This document shows, piece after piece, positions 24,334-34,274 of a stretch of DNA of 64,000 nucleotides. The notes beneath the pieces were generated by a model. That model saw only the letters and a program-made list of their open reading frames with translations, was not told where the DNA came from and searched no databases. The position numbers were made by a program, and so were the translations under genes. Source of the DNA: Protula sp. h YS-2021 (Eukaryota > Annelida > Polychaeta > Sabellida > Serpulidae); NCBI GenBank assembly GCA_949752745.1, contig OX457025.1:52795869-52859868 (forward strand). The letters are read 5' to 3'. The number at the start of each line of letters is the position of its first letter. The first letter of the stretch is position 1.

Positions 24334-25419
24334 TTTCGAATATCTGTTTCTTTCACCCAACTGTTAAACTTCTTTGGCCAACCTAACCACTTCACAAATA
24401 ATTCTTTAACACCTCGTCTTTTTCGTATTTTCAAGACCTTTACAATTCTGTAGACTGATTCAATATCTTTTGTCACTTTCTTCAGTTCTTCTTCATAGAA
24501 ATGTCCATCAATATCTTCATCCAAAAAGTCTTTCACACGATACAAGTGTATTCCTTGCTTCTTACAATGATGTGTGATAATGAAGACTTCTTGCGTCCAC
24601 TTTATATGATAATCCCGTTGAAATACATATTTCATGTGAGAAATGCGAACCTGATCACAAATTGTAGGGTTTTTCTTCTTTGGTTTTAATTTCAATTTGT
24701 CTACATACATATACTTCCACACTTTCGATTCTATGTCTTTACGAATATCTGCAGGAGCATACTTATTAGGGAGGGAGCCATGAGGTCTATGGTTGTAATT
24801 ATACACTAAGTCTGGAAGGATGTCCATATATCGATACGTTTGATTATGGAGGAAATATCAATACATCATTCCCTTTAGAGTACGAATGACTCTCTCAGCA
24901 AAGTTGGCTTTGGTTTCATTCTCTCTCGTATAGGCATGTATTCCCTCCTTCTTCAAAAATGCTTTTACCCATCTGTTTTTAAATTCAGTTCCTTTATCTG
25001 ACCTTAGAGTTCGTGGGCTTCGTTGTGTTTCATGAAAAATCTTTTGAAAGGCTTCTATGACGCTGGTATGTGATTTATTAGATATTGGTTGCACCCATCA
25101 ATATTTGGAAAACACATCAATGACAACCAATAAAAAGTGGGTGTCGTCATTATAGGGAGCTATGTTTCCCATATCAGCTAAATCAATATCCCACATATCA
25201 TCAATTCCACGTGTAATGACACGTTGCCTTTTAAACCTGTATTTTACAGGTTGTAGTAAACTGAAGGCATCTTGATCCTGTAACCATTTCTTCACTTGTG
25301 AATGAGTAACTTGTCGATCATGTTTTTAATATGTGATAAAGTTTGTAAGGACCAGCAAATGCCCCAGGTTGACCAGGTTTAAAGTAAATATTGGTTAAGT
25401 AGTCTTTCCACGTCGACAT
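24330..25419 (-). pseudogene. Retroviral-like integrase with C-terminal chromodomain, broken
   Basis: The ATG at 25,419 opens MSTWKDYLTNIYFKPGQPG. Catalytic blocks: WDIDLAD (first Asp), LLVVIDVFSKY (second Asp) and KANFAERVIRTLKG (Glu), with SDKGTEFKNRW between. The C-terminal part, VKELFVKWLGWPKKFNSWV, is a chromodomain that could target chromatin. Breaks: one frameshift near 25,323 and in-frame TGA codons at about 25,098 and about 24,858. The enzyme makes 6-bp duplications, which match those seen at the element ends. Confidence 0.95.
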
Positions 25420-25524
25420 GTTAACACTAAATGATCAACACTTGTTAACATATCTTGCATTTTATTTTATCAACATATCTTGCATTTTATCAACACATCT
25501 TAAATTTTATTTTATCAACATATC

Positions 25525-25731
25525 TTACAAATCAGGTATTGATATAATGGTGTAAATAATTGGAGTCCATTGATCTTCAATGTATATTAACCAACTACTT
25601 AATTCATCAAATGTGATAGCATCTACACCATATTTTTCACAAAGTTGATTTGCATTATCTAACATTTTATCTAAATGAATGTAATATTTAGCTTCATTCC
25701 AATATGTATAGACACATGTAGAATGACACAT
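25525..25731 (-). CDS. Small protein with PC4-like ending (68 aa)
   Basis: The ATG at 25,731 opens MCHSTCVYTYWNEAKYYIHL. The later segment GVDAITFDELSSWLIYIEDQ has the strand-x4-W-helix pattern seen in the genes at 18.3-19.7 kb. It follows the 167-aa gene after only 6 bases, suggesting one transcript. The function is unknown and the fold is inferred. Confidence 0.45.
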   Translation of the reverse strand: MCHSTCVYTYWNEAKYYIHLDKMLDNANQLCEKYGVDAITFDELSSWLIYIEDQWTPIIYTIISIPDL

Positions 25732-25737
25732 ATGTTC

Positions 25738-26241
25738 TCAATATTCACAGGTAAGTCCAAGTTGATTTCGCACATCCATATTCTCCAATTGAACTTCAGT
25801 CAGTCTTTTCTTGGATAACTTTGACACTTTCATCCGATTGTCCTTTTGCAGCTTGATAGGAGTTTTCCTGCCATGACATTCCGTACATGGCAATAAGGTT
25901 GAGTTAATGCTATCCATCTCCTGAAGCAATGTCTCCCATTCACCATCATTCATGTTGATGTAATACTTGTATTCTTTCCCTTCAAACAGTGATGTTTGCA
26001 CAAAACTCACATAGCGCATATCCAAGTATGAAATGACTTCAAGCCACTTCGTTTGCGTTAAGTACAGTTTGAAGCCAATGTCGCGTAATCTTGTTAAGTT
26101 CAGACACACAATCTTCCACAAGGATGTTGATAAAGCAAGCCATCTCTCTCTACGTTTGATTCGAATAAATAACCCAAATTGTCCATGCTCCACAGTAATG
26201 GTTAAGTTTGCACTAATTTTAAAGCTGCTTGTCTTCTCCAT
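25738..26241 (-). CDS. Protein with two PC4-like segments (167 aa)
   Basis: The ATG at 26,241 opens MEKTSSFKISANLTITVEHG. Two segments show the same ending: RDIGFKLYLTQTKWLEVISY and KYYINMNDGEWETLLQEMD. The first resembles the KKGIxLTxxqW core of PC4. The tail is Lys-rich (KLSKKRLTEVQLENMD) with CTECHG. A TATA box lies at 26,281-26,292. It may be a tandem PC4-like DNA-binding protein expressed upstream of the integrase, which is inference. Confidence 0.5.
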   Translation of the reverse strand: MEKTSSFKISANLTITVEHGQFGLFIRIKRRERWLALSTSLWKIVCLNLTRLRDIGFKLYLTQTKWLEVISYLDMRYVSFVQTSLFEGKEYKYYINMNDGEWETLLQEMDSINSTLLPCTECHGRKTPIKLQKDNRMKVSKLSKKRLTEVQLENMDVRNQLGLTCEY

Positions 26242-26280
26242 GGCTGCGCGTCAAATGATTACTGTACTTGACACCTCACT

Positions 26281-26292
26281 CCTTTTATATGG
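26281..26292 (-). promoter_or_regulatory. TATA box of the 167-aa gene
   Basis: On the - strand this reads ccatataaaagg, about 40 bases upstream of the ATG at 26,241. Confidence 0.6.
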
Positions 26293-26295
26293 ACA

Positions 26296-27395
26296 TTACA
26301 TGTATGTTTTCATGAGATGTTTGCAAAATCGCGGAGTGATCTCGTTGAAACCATCCAGAAAGGCTGTTGGCAAACCGTCTGTTAGAGATTGTCTCATGAC
26401 GATCACTAAAAAGTCTCCTCGTTTGCGACTCCCAATTATCCATTGAAAGAGCATTGTCATGGTGAAATGTCCTTTTTCATAGAGGTAAGCCATCATATCA
26501 TACACCTTAATACGTTCTTCAAGGTACTTGAAGCCATGTAGCATGACCTTTGCACATTTGGAATCGCGATCCTCATCAACACACTTTGGCGCCGGTAGAC
26601 ATAAAGTCTTAAAAAGTTCCTCATGGAGACTTCGAATAAGTTGAACGAAACGTCGGGTCATGGCTTCGGAGAACTGTGGCTATGACGCTGGAAGATGCTC
26701 TATGTCTCCTTCTAGCATGTAGATAAGCTGAATGACAGTGTTCACTTCTTCCGTTAGGTACATGTATGTGTGTTGATCGAAAAAGCCTTCTTCACATAAA
26801 CTTCATAAAATGTTGCAATCGATCAGAGGAATCACTGCTTGAAAGTTTCGTATAACAGCGTGACGTCTTCCTCAGTAACGGGAATAGTTTTGCTCAATTC
26901 AAATTTAGATTTGAGCTACTTGTCATCGCCGTCATTGTCGTCGCTGTCGTCATTGTTGTCGTCATTGTCGTCGCTGTCGTCATTGTCGTCATCGCCGTCG
27001 TTGTCATCGTCGTCGTCACCGTCGTTGTTGTCATCGCTTCACATGACCATTTCTTCCTCAAGATGCTCTAGATGCGCCTGTTACTTTGTACTAAGTGGCT
27101 TGGCGCTAAGATTTACAAGCGCATTTGCAATCCAGAACGGGTAGTCAGATCCCTTAGAATCGGGCACTGCTTGCTCTACTGGCGGAGCACCTAACGCTTC
27201 CTCAGGTCTAGTTTGCTGTACTGTAGAGACGTCCGACGGAGCCCCTAATGCTGCCTCCAAGGCTTTATCAGCTTCTGCTAGTGTACTTAGGAAGGCAACA
27301 GTCTCCTCTGCAGTTAAAACTTTTTTTTCGGAGGAACGCCGGAAGAGATGCTGTCTCACCGATAAGGATGTGGATCTGTGGGAGGAGATATTCAT
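26296..27395 (-). pseudogene. Degenerate unrecognised gene with acidic middle
   Basis: The best-preserved part is 26,661-26,296, with FVQLIRSLHEELFKTL, KVMLHGFKYLEERIKV and FTMTMLFQWIIGSRKRGD. The same frame extends upstream across a TAG near 26,680 (YMYLTEEVNTVIQLIYMLEG). Further up, after a shift and stops, lies an Asp/Asn/Ser-rich stretch (26,925-27,042) and then an N-terminal Ala-rich part (27,081-27,395, LTAEETVAFLSTLAEADKAL). Whether all of this was one gene is uncertain. I recognise no family. Confidence 0.4.
26925..27042. repeat. Trinucleotide repeat (GTC/GAC)n encoding acidic residues on the - strand
   Basis: The + strand reads 'tcgtcattgtcgtcgctgtc' repeatedly. On the - strand it codes for runs of Asp with Asn and Ser. 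It lies inside the degenerate gene. Confidence 0.8.
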
Positions 27396-28125
27396 AGAAT
27401 ATCAGGCGTTCCTGTACAAGAAGTGGAGGGATTTTCAGAGGGCAAGACCGCAACAGGAGTACAACCGGTTTGGCAGGGCATCGGAGGAAAGCCACAAGCG
27501 ACTGAGGGAGCTGTCACCTGACAGGTTCAGGGACCCGTCTCCCTGCCAGGAAGCAAGGCCAGCCAGACCGACTCCTGCCAAGGCCACAGCAGCAACGATG
27601 ACGACGGCGACTCTTGTCAAAGCGACTCCTGCCAAAGCCTCAGCGTCGACGATGACGACTCAGCTGAAAGCAAGTCCGAGGGAAGCTGATGTGACTGTTC
27701 GGAAGGTGCCGGCGGCACCAGTTACAGTGAGGCGGCGCATACCCAGCGCCGCCGTTACAAGGCCGGACAGTCCGCCACCAGCTCCTGAGGATGAGCTAGC
27801 AGCCGCTGTCGCCAGTATTTCGGAGATCCCAACGGTCGACTTCTGCCTCATGCAGTCGCCTTATGACCACACGACGGAACTGGTTCACTTGAAACAGGAG
27901 GACGACTCTAGCAAAGAGTCAACACTCCAGGAGATCGTGCAGCTCTTGGATACGGCTGATAATATACAGTATTGCGACTTCTGCCATTTTGGAATTCCTC
28001 TATGCGAGTGCACGAGCAGGAATGCCCAGAGGCTGTGCGGGCGGAATATCATTATTGTAGCGCTCTGGGCAGAGGGCTACAATAATGATATTATTGTAGT
28101 AACAAGTCACACAGGACCGCGCTAG
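27149..28125 (+). CDS. Unrecognised GC-rich gene near the right end
   Basis: A + strand frame is open from 27,149 to 28,125 (about 325 codons) with no obvious early ATG. The clearest part starts near 27,340 with KRCCLTDKDVDLWEEIFIEY. The middle is Pro/Ala/Thr/Ser-rich and disordered. The end has a possible metal site, CDFCHFGIPLCEC. It is much richer in G+C than its neighbours. It reads outward toward the right terminus, mirroring the left-end gene. The antisense strand of 27,081-27,395 is also open, so the 5' limit is unsure. It lacks an LxCxE motif. Confidence 0.4.
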
Positions 28126-28369
28126 CGGCGCACAGGAGGAATTCTGGCTGTAGGGACAATGACGGCAGCGGCAGAGGCGGAGGCAGCGGCGGCGCTAGAG
28201 GTAGAGGCAGGGGAAGCGACGGCTCGATGAGCTGAAGAAGACGGAAAATCCCTCCACGGCTGCTTTTTAGCAGCCACCCATTATTACGAAATGGAAGGCT
28301 ATCGTGTTATGGTGTTAGTATGTATGTGTATGATAAGGGTCTATAAATCATTGATTTATACCCCATCTG

Positions 28370-29693
28370 TCCGTCTGTCCGTCTGAGAAAGCAAAACAAA
28401 TTGTCGTCTGGGTTAAAAATACCCTAGCTTGAGAAATCAAACGCTAAATCTGTCCGTCTGTCCGTCTGAAAACTCAAAACAAATTGCCGTCTGGGCTAAA
28501 AATACCCTGGCTTGAGAAATCAAACGCTTAATCTGTCAATGATGTTGGTATATGTGTGGAGAGAGAGTTAAAAGAATAAAAAATGATAGTCCGTCTGCCC
28601 GTCTGAAAAAGCAAAACAAATTGCCGTCTGGGTTAAAAATACCCTGGCTTGAGAAATCGAACGCTTAATCTGTCACTGGTGTTGGTATATGTGTGTTTGG
28701 AGAGTGAGAAAGCAAAAAAAAAGTTGCCGTCTGGGTTTAAAAATACCCTGGCTTGAGAAATGAATAGCTAAATCTGTCCGTCTCTCGGTCTGCTGCGTCA
28801 TGTGTGTGGAGAGAGAGTTAAAAAAAGTTGCCGTCTGGGTTAAAAATACCCTGGCTTGAGAAATGAATAGCTAAATCTGTCCGTCTGCCCGTCTGAAAAA
28901 GCAAAACAAATTGCCGTCTGGGTTAAAAAATACCCTGGCTTGAGAAATCGAACGCTTAATCTGTCACTGGTGTTGGTATGTGTGTGTTTGGAGAGTGAGA
29001 AAGCAAAAAAAAAGTTGAAGTCTGGGTTTAAAAAAACCCTGGCTTGAGAAATGAAACGCTAAATCTGTCCGTCTCTCCGTCTGCTGTGTCATGTGTGTGG
29101 AGAGAGAGTTAAAAAAGTTGCCGTCTGGGTTAAAAATACCCTGGCTTGGGAAATGAATAGCTAAATCTGTCCCTCTGCCCGTCTGAAAAAGCAAAACAAA
29201 TTGCCGTCTGGGTTAAAAAATACCCTGGCTTGAGAAATCAAGCGCTTAATCTGTCACTGGTGTTAGTATATGTGTGGAGAGAGAGATAAAAAAATTTAAA
29301 AAATGATTGTCCGTCTGTCCGTCTTCCGTAGGTGTTATGTGTGTGGAGAGAGAGTTTAAAAAAGCCACTGTCTGGGTTAAAAAAATACCTAGGCTTGAGA
29401 AATGAAACGCTTAATCTGTCGTGGCTATGGCTATATGTGTATGAAGAGAGAGAGTTAAAAAAGCCACTGTCTGGGTTAAAAAATACCTTGACTTATGAAA
29501 TAAAACGCTTAATCTGTCGTGGCTATTGATATATGTGTGTGAAGAGAGAGAGGGAAAAAATAAAAAAAAACTGCCCGTTTGTCGGTCTGTCGTAGGTGTT
29601 ATGTGTGTTTGGAGAGTGAGAAAGCCAAAAAAGAAAAGAGTATGGAGAGAGCTCTCATCTCAGTGCTTGTTCGGTTTTAATTGCTTATGTATG

Positions 29694-29750
<57 letters not shown>

Positions 29751-29760
29751 CTGGGTTAAA
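28370..29760. repeat. Tandem array of terminal-repeat units
   Basis: Units of about 105-130 bp carry 'ctgtccgtctg', 'gccgtctgggttaaaaatac', 'cctggcttgagaaat' and 'gtgtggagagagagttaaa' at least ten times. The left repeat has one to two units. A (GA)n run lies at 29,700-29,748. Confidence 0.85.
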
Positions 29761-30348
29761 AATAGCTTGCCTTAAGGAGGCATTGGTTGCTCATTTTTAA
29801 TTGCTTATGCGGAGAGCCATTAGTGAAGGTGTGTGTTTGGAGAGCGAGAAAGCAAAAAAAGACTGCCCGTTTGCCCAGCTGCCGTGATGTGATGGAGCGT
29901 GAGAGATAAAAAAAAATAAAAAAATAGGTATATAATGCCGTTTCCACCGCACTTTGTGACGTCATACTGTCTGGAAATGACGTCATAGCGTCTGGACCGG
30001 AAGTGTTGTCTGGAGCGGAAGTGGTGTCTGTAGCGGAAGTGTTGTCTGGACCGGAAGTGTTGTCTGGAGCGGAAGTCATGATAAGCGTTAGGATAGGCGC
30101 GGCCATCCATGAGGTCATAATGAGGTCATAATGAGGTCATACTGTCTGGAAGTGCCGTCATACTGTCTGGACCGGAAGTGACGTCATAGGCGTAACCAAG
30201 GCGTAACCATGGTGATAATGACGTCATCAGTCACGTGACCAATGAAAAGCCAATGAGATCAATGAAGACAATGAAGCCCCGCCCACTTTCTGTCTATCAT
30301 ACTGTCTGGACCGGAAGTGACGTCATAGGCGTGGTCATGGTAACGAAT

Positions 30349-30910
30349 TGAAACTTTGTAAACAAAAGTGAACTTTGTAAACAGACTGTGTAAACAAACT
30401 GTGTAAACAAACTTTGTAAACAAACTTTATAAACAAAATTTGTAAACAAACTTTGTAAACAAACTTTGTAAAAAAACTTTGTAAACAAAATTTGTAAACA
30501 AACTGTGTAAACAAACTTTGTAAACAAACTTTATAAACAAAATTTGTAAACAAACTTTGTAAACAAACTTTGTAAACAAACTTTGTAAACAAAATTTGTA
30601 AACAAACTTTGTTAACAAAATTTGTAAACAAACTTTGGTTATTTAAATAATTGAAACTCATTGAAACTTTGTAGACAAACTTTGTAAACAAACTTTGTAA
30701 ACACAATTTGTAAACAAACTTTGTAAACAAACTTTGTAAACACAATTTGTAAACAAACTTTGTAAACAGTCTTTGTTAACAAACTTTGTAAACACAATTT
30801 GTAAACAAACTTTATAAACAAACTTTGTAAACAAAATTTGTAAACAAACTTTAGTTATTTGCATAATTGAAACCCATTGAAACTTTGTAAACAAACTTAG
30901 TAAACAAACT
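30349..30910. repeat. About 40 tandem 13-bp units with forkhead-like site (left arm; mirror 35,577-36,055)
   Basis: Unit 'actttgtaaacaa' recurs with small changes. Each unit contains GTAAACA, the core forkhead (FOX) consensus. The right arm carries the reverse complement with different numbers of variant units. Protein frames across it are low-complexity and not genes. Confidence 0.85.
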
Positions 30911-31309
30911 TTTTCCCCCACACACCACGACTGAGCATTTCATAAGCCACATAGGTATTTGAACCTTCTGACGGCAACTTTTTTTTTTTTCCCCACACTC
31001 TCATGCATACATACCAACACCATGATAAAATGTTTTGCTTATGTTGCTCTTTATACTCCATTATTTGTTTGTTTTTTTTTTGTTTTTGTTTGAAATGCAG
31101 TGTTTACTTAGAGAAAAAATGGCGTCCTACAATCTGCAATCATCAGCAGCAGCATTTCGTCATCAGTGTAATCAGACTGCGTCATCTATAGCCAGCGTAA
31201 TCAGACTGCGTAATCAGACTTCGTCATAAACAACGTAGACAGCGGTGTCTGGCTTTATTGTTTTTCCGAGGCAGCAGTCTCTAGCTGCTTGGAGTTGCAG
31301 TGTGACCCT
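30911..31309. other. Spacer with no gene (left arm; mirror 35,180-35,576)
   Basis: AT-rich DNA including a T10 run (A11 in the mirror), 'cagcagcagcatttcgtcat' and repeats of 'gtaatcagactgc'. I see no gene. The T/A run-length difference between arms shows they are not identical copies. Confidence 0.6.
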
Positions 31310-31744
31310 AAGTGTTATACTTAACCGATTTGTCTGAAAATTTCACTGTTTGATTCAGTTTTATATCTAGTGTTCACATAGTCATGGACTGGTTGCGTAG
31401 CTGGTTGTATGTATCATGAATTCACCTTAAAATGATAAGTTAAAAGTAGAATAACTTTTGTTATGATTGACCGATTTACATGAAACTTTCACTGTTTAAT
31501 TCAGTTTTATATCTAGTTTTAACATTAAGTGGTTATAGGCTATTTGCGCAGCTGTCTGTGTGCATATTTACCACAATTTTTAATTTTGTAAAAAGTGAAA
31601 AATTGTGATAACTTCCGCTATAGTTGACGGATTTGCATGAAAATTTCACCGTTGGATTCAGTTTACAGTAGTTCGCATAGGTGGGTTGTTGGAATGGCGC
31701 GCGCCCACCATTCAAACATGTGTTTGAATTATTTTTACGTCAAA

Positions 31745-32060
31745 CTATTGTTCAACAAGTTGTTTAGCAATTGTACAACAATTGTTCAACAAGCTGTTGT
31801 TGAACATGTTCAACATGTTGTTGAACATGTTCAACATGTTCAACATGTTCAACAACATGTTCAACAAGTTGAACATGTTCAACATGTTCAACATGTTCAA
31901 CAACATGTTCAACATGTTCAACATGTTCAACAACATGTTCAACAAGTTGAACATGTTCAACATGTTCAACATGTTGTTGCACAAGTTGAACATGTTCAAC
32001 ATGTTCAACATGTTCAACTTGTTCAACAACATGCTGTTTAACAAATTGTTCAACAAGTTG
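31745..32060. repeat. GTTGAACAT 9-bp minisatellite (left arm; mirror 34,430-34,745)
   Basis: This is the same 9-bp array as at 5,040-5,285, here about 35 units, with both orientations mixed so that many 16-18-bp palindromes form. Shorter tracts lie at 33,020-33,100. Confidence 0.9.
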
Positions 32061-32219
32061 TAGTTCAAGCAAAGAAAAAACAAGACATATGTTGAATAGG
32101 TTTATTAATACATTTAAATACACTTAAATACACTTAAATATATACAGCTTAAATCTATAACAATATTATAACATTTATTGATTTACAAAGTCTTTATTAT
32201 AATGTTTAGTCAAATAAGT

Positions 32220-32957
32220 CTATTTTTCTTCATCTGCTTCACTCTGTTCACTGGCATCCATATCACTTTCTTCGTCACTGCTTTCATCTTCCTCCTCCTC
32301 ATCTAGAAGCTCTTCAAAGAATGCATCGTTTCTTCTTATAGCCGCCTTTAGTGCCTTTGAATACTCGTAATGTTTTTCATCAACAAAGTAATTGAAGTCT
32401 TCTAAAATGGTTTCATAATGTTCGTTTTGTTGTAGACGTTGGGCATATTTGAATAGTCTCATAAACAGTTGTTTAAGTCGACGCTTATAAATGGGTCGAA
32501 AGTCATCACTTGCTATTTCACGCGCATCTTCAAGCCCTTGTTCTTCATATTCTGAAACCTTTTCTTGAAATTTCTTATCATATTCATCGTAGACTTCTTG
32601 AACCATATCATACCAAACAGAGTCTGTTTCTGACTCACTTTCAGAGTCTGTTTCTGACTCACTTTCAGAGCTGTCGTCATCATCACCCTCAACACAATGT
32701 TCCATATGTTTGAACAAAGCTTCTTGACTGTTGTATAATGCACCACATTCTGTACAAGCATGTGCATTCTTTTCAGTCATGTTGACGCTTTGACTTTCCA
32801 TAGAAGACTCATCTAAAGTTTCAGTGATAGGTGGTTTTACAGGGTTTTCCACATCTATCTCCAATTCTTCTTCTTCTGAAGTGTGAGCATTCTTTAAGTG
32901 CCTTTTAAGACTTTGTGGCCAATTGAAAGATTTCAAACAAATGTTGCATTTATACAT
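32220..32957 (-). CDS. Acidic C2H2 zinc-finger protein (245 aa), intact
   Basis: The ATG at 32,957 opens MYKCNICLKSFNWPQSLKRH: finger 1 uses C4, C7, H20 and H25. Finger 2 is C-x2-C-x12-H-x3-C (C68, C71, H84, C88), close in spacing to the PolB zinc knuckles. An acidic Ser/Glu/Asp block with casein-kinase-2-like sites follows (residues 92-113), then a helical region (VQEVYDEYDKKFQEKVSEYE; RPIYKRRLKQLFMRLFKYAQ) and a strongly acidic C-terminus. From memory, similar finger-plus-acidic proteins accompany other Polinton-like elements. A TATA box lies at 33,010-33,021 and AATAAA sites follow the stop. It is likely a nuclear DNA-binding regulator. Confidence 0.8.
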   Translation of the reverse strand: MYKCNICLKSFNWPQSLKRHLKNAHTSEEEELEIDVENPVKPPITETLDESSMESQSVNMTEKNAHACTECGALYNSQEALFKHMEHCVEGDDDDSSESESETDSESESETDSVWYDMVQEVYDEYDKKFQEKVSEYEEQGLEDAREIASDDFRPIYKRRLKQLFMRLFKYAQRLQQNEHYETILEDFNYFVDEKHYEYSKALKAAIRRNDAFFEELLDEEEEDESSDEESDMDASEQSEADEEK

Positions 32958-33009
32958 CCTTTCGGTTCAACATGCACTTTTCAAATGATGAAAAAGCCTT
33001 TAAACATAG

Positions 33010-33021
33010 CCTTATATACAA
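33010..33021 (-). promoter_or_regulatory. TATA box of the acidic zinc-finger gene
   Basis: On the - strand this reads tgtatataagg, about 55 bases upstream of the ATG at 32,957. It lies in the unpaired centre, so the right-arm gene copy lacks it. Confidence 0.65.
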
Positions 33022-33112
33022 CTTGTTGAACAACATGTTGAACATGTTCAACATGTTGTTGAACATGTTGTTGAACATGTTGTTGAACATGTTGTCTACG
33101 CCTAGGGGAGTT

Positions 33113-33194
33113 TAACGTCATAACGTCATTATGACGTCATCATTATGACGTCATTATGACGTCATCATTATGACGTCATAATGACGTCATTGGA
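33113..33194. promoter_or_regulatory. CRE cluster: five perfect TGACGTCA in about 75 bp
   Basis: TGACGTCA occurs five times with 'ttat' or 'tcattat' spacers. This is the full CREB/ATF consensus. It lies upstream of the acidic zinc-finger gene's promoter. More copies lie in both Polinton ends and in the arm edges near 29,958 and 36,450. Confidence 0.7.
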
Positions 33195-33210
33195 ACAAGC
33201 GCGTGCTTAA

Positions 33211-33502
33211 TCAAAAACTGTTTCAGCAGAATTTATTGCTGTTTGATATGAATGAAATGCATGTCTCACTCTTCCTTTTATGCTACTTAGATGTAATCAA
33301 AATATGGTGTGTAACTCGTCAAAAATGTCAAACTTGTTAAAATTGCTAAAATTGCTGAGTCAGCAATTTTAACAAGTTTGACATTTTTGACGAGTTACAC
33401 ACCATATTTTGATTACATCTAAGTAGCATAAAAGGAAGAGTGAGACATGCATTTCATTCATATCAAACAGCAATAAATTCTGCTGAAACAGTTTTTGATT
33501 GC
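33211..33502. repeat. Inner 290-bp palindrome centred on TGCTGAGTCAGCA
   Basis: The sequence from 'tcaaaaactgtttcagcag' to 'ctgctgaaacagtttttga' reads the same on both strands around TGCTGAGTCAGCA at 33,353-33,365. A further half unit with a second perfect site (33,509-33,521) follows. It is related to the units at 3,767-4,070. Confidence 0.85.
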
Positions 33503-33583
33503 TAAAATTGCTGAGTCAGCAATTTTAACAAGTTTGACATTTTTGACGAGTTACACACCATATTTTGATTACATCTAAGTACA

Positions 33584-34274
33584 ATTGGCCACAAAGTCTT
33601 AAAAGGCACTTAAAGAATGCTCACACTTCAGAAGAATAGATGTGGAAAACCCTGTAAAACCACCTATCACTGAAACTTTAGATGAGTCTTCTATGGAAAG
33701 TCAAAGCGTCAACATGACTGAAAAGAATGCACATGCTTGTACAGAATGTGGTGCATTATACAACAGTCAAGAAGCTTTGTTCAAACATATGGAACATTGT
33801 GTTGAGGGTGATGATGACGACAGCTCTGAAAGTGAGTCAGAAACAGACTCTGAAAGTGAGTCAGAAACAGACTCTGTTTGGTATGATATGGTTCAAGAAG
33901 TCTACGATGAATATGATAAGAAATTTCAAGAAAAGGTTTCAGAATATGAAGAACAAGGGCTTGAAGATGCGCGTGAAATAGCAAGTGATGACTTTCGACC
34001 CATTTATAAGCGTCGACTTAAACAACTGTTTATGAGACTATTCAAATATGCCCAACGTCTACAACAAAACGAACATTATGAAACCATTTTAGAAGACTTC
34101 AATTACTTTGTTGATGAAAAACATTACGAGTATTCAAAGGCACTAAAGGCGGCTATAAGAAGAAACGATGCATTCTTTGAAGAGCTTCTAGATGAGGAGG
34201 AGGAAGATGAAAGCAGTGACGAAGAAAGTGATATGGATGCCAGTGAACAGAGTGAAGCAGATGAAGAAAAATAG
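33584..34274 (+). pseudogene. Right-arm copy of the acidic zinc-finger gene, 5'-truncated
   Basis: The copy starts at the end of finger 1 and lacks the ATG and TATA box. A 13-bp deletion near 33,636 relative to the left copy removes part of the Glu-rich linker and breaks the frame. Downstream it is identical to the left copy to the stop at 34,274. The identity with a shared deletion-free body suggests recent duplication or gene conversion. Confidence 0.85.

Noticed and set aside
30297..30921. Open frames with FTKFVYKVCLQSL repeats (also 35,573-36,111)
   Set aside because: They are translations of the 13-bp forkhead-like array in several frames; no start context, no domain.
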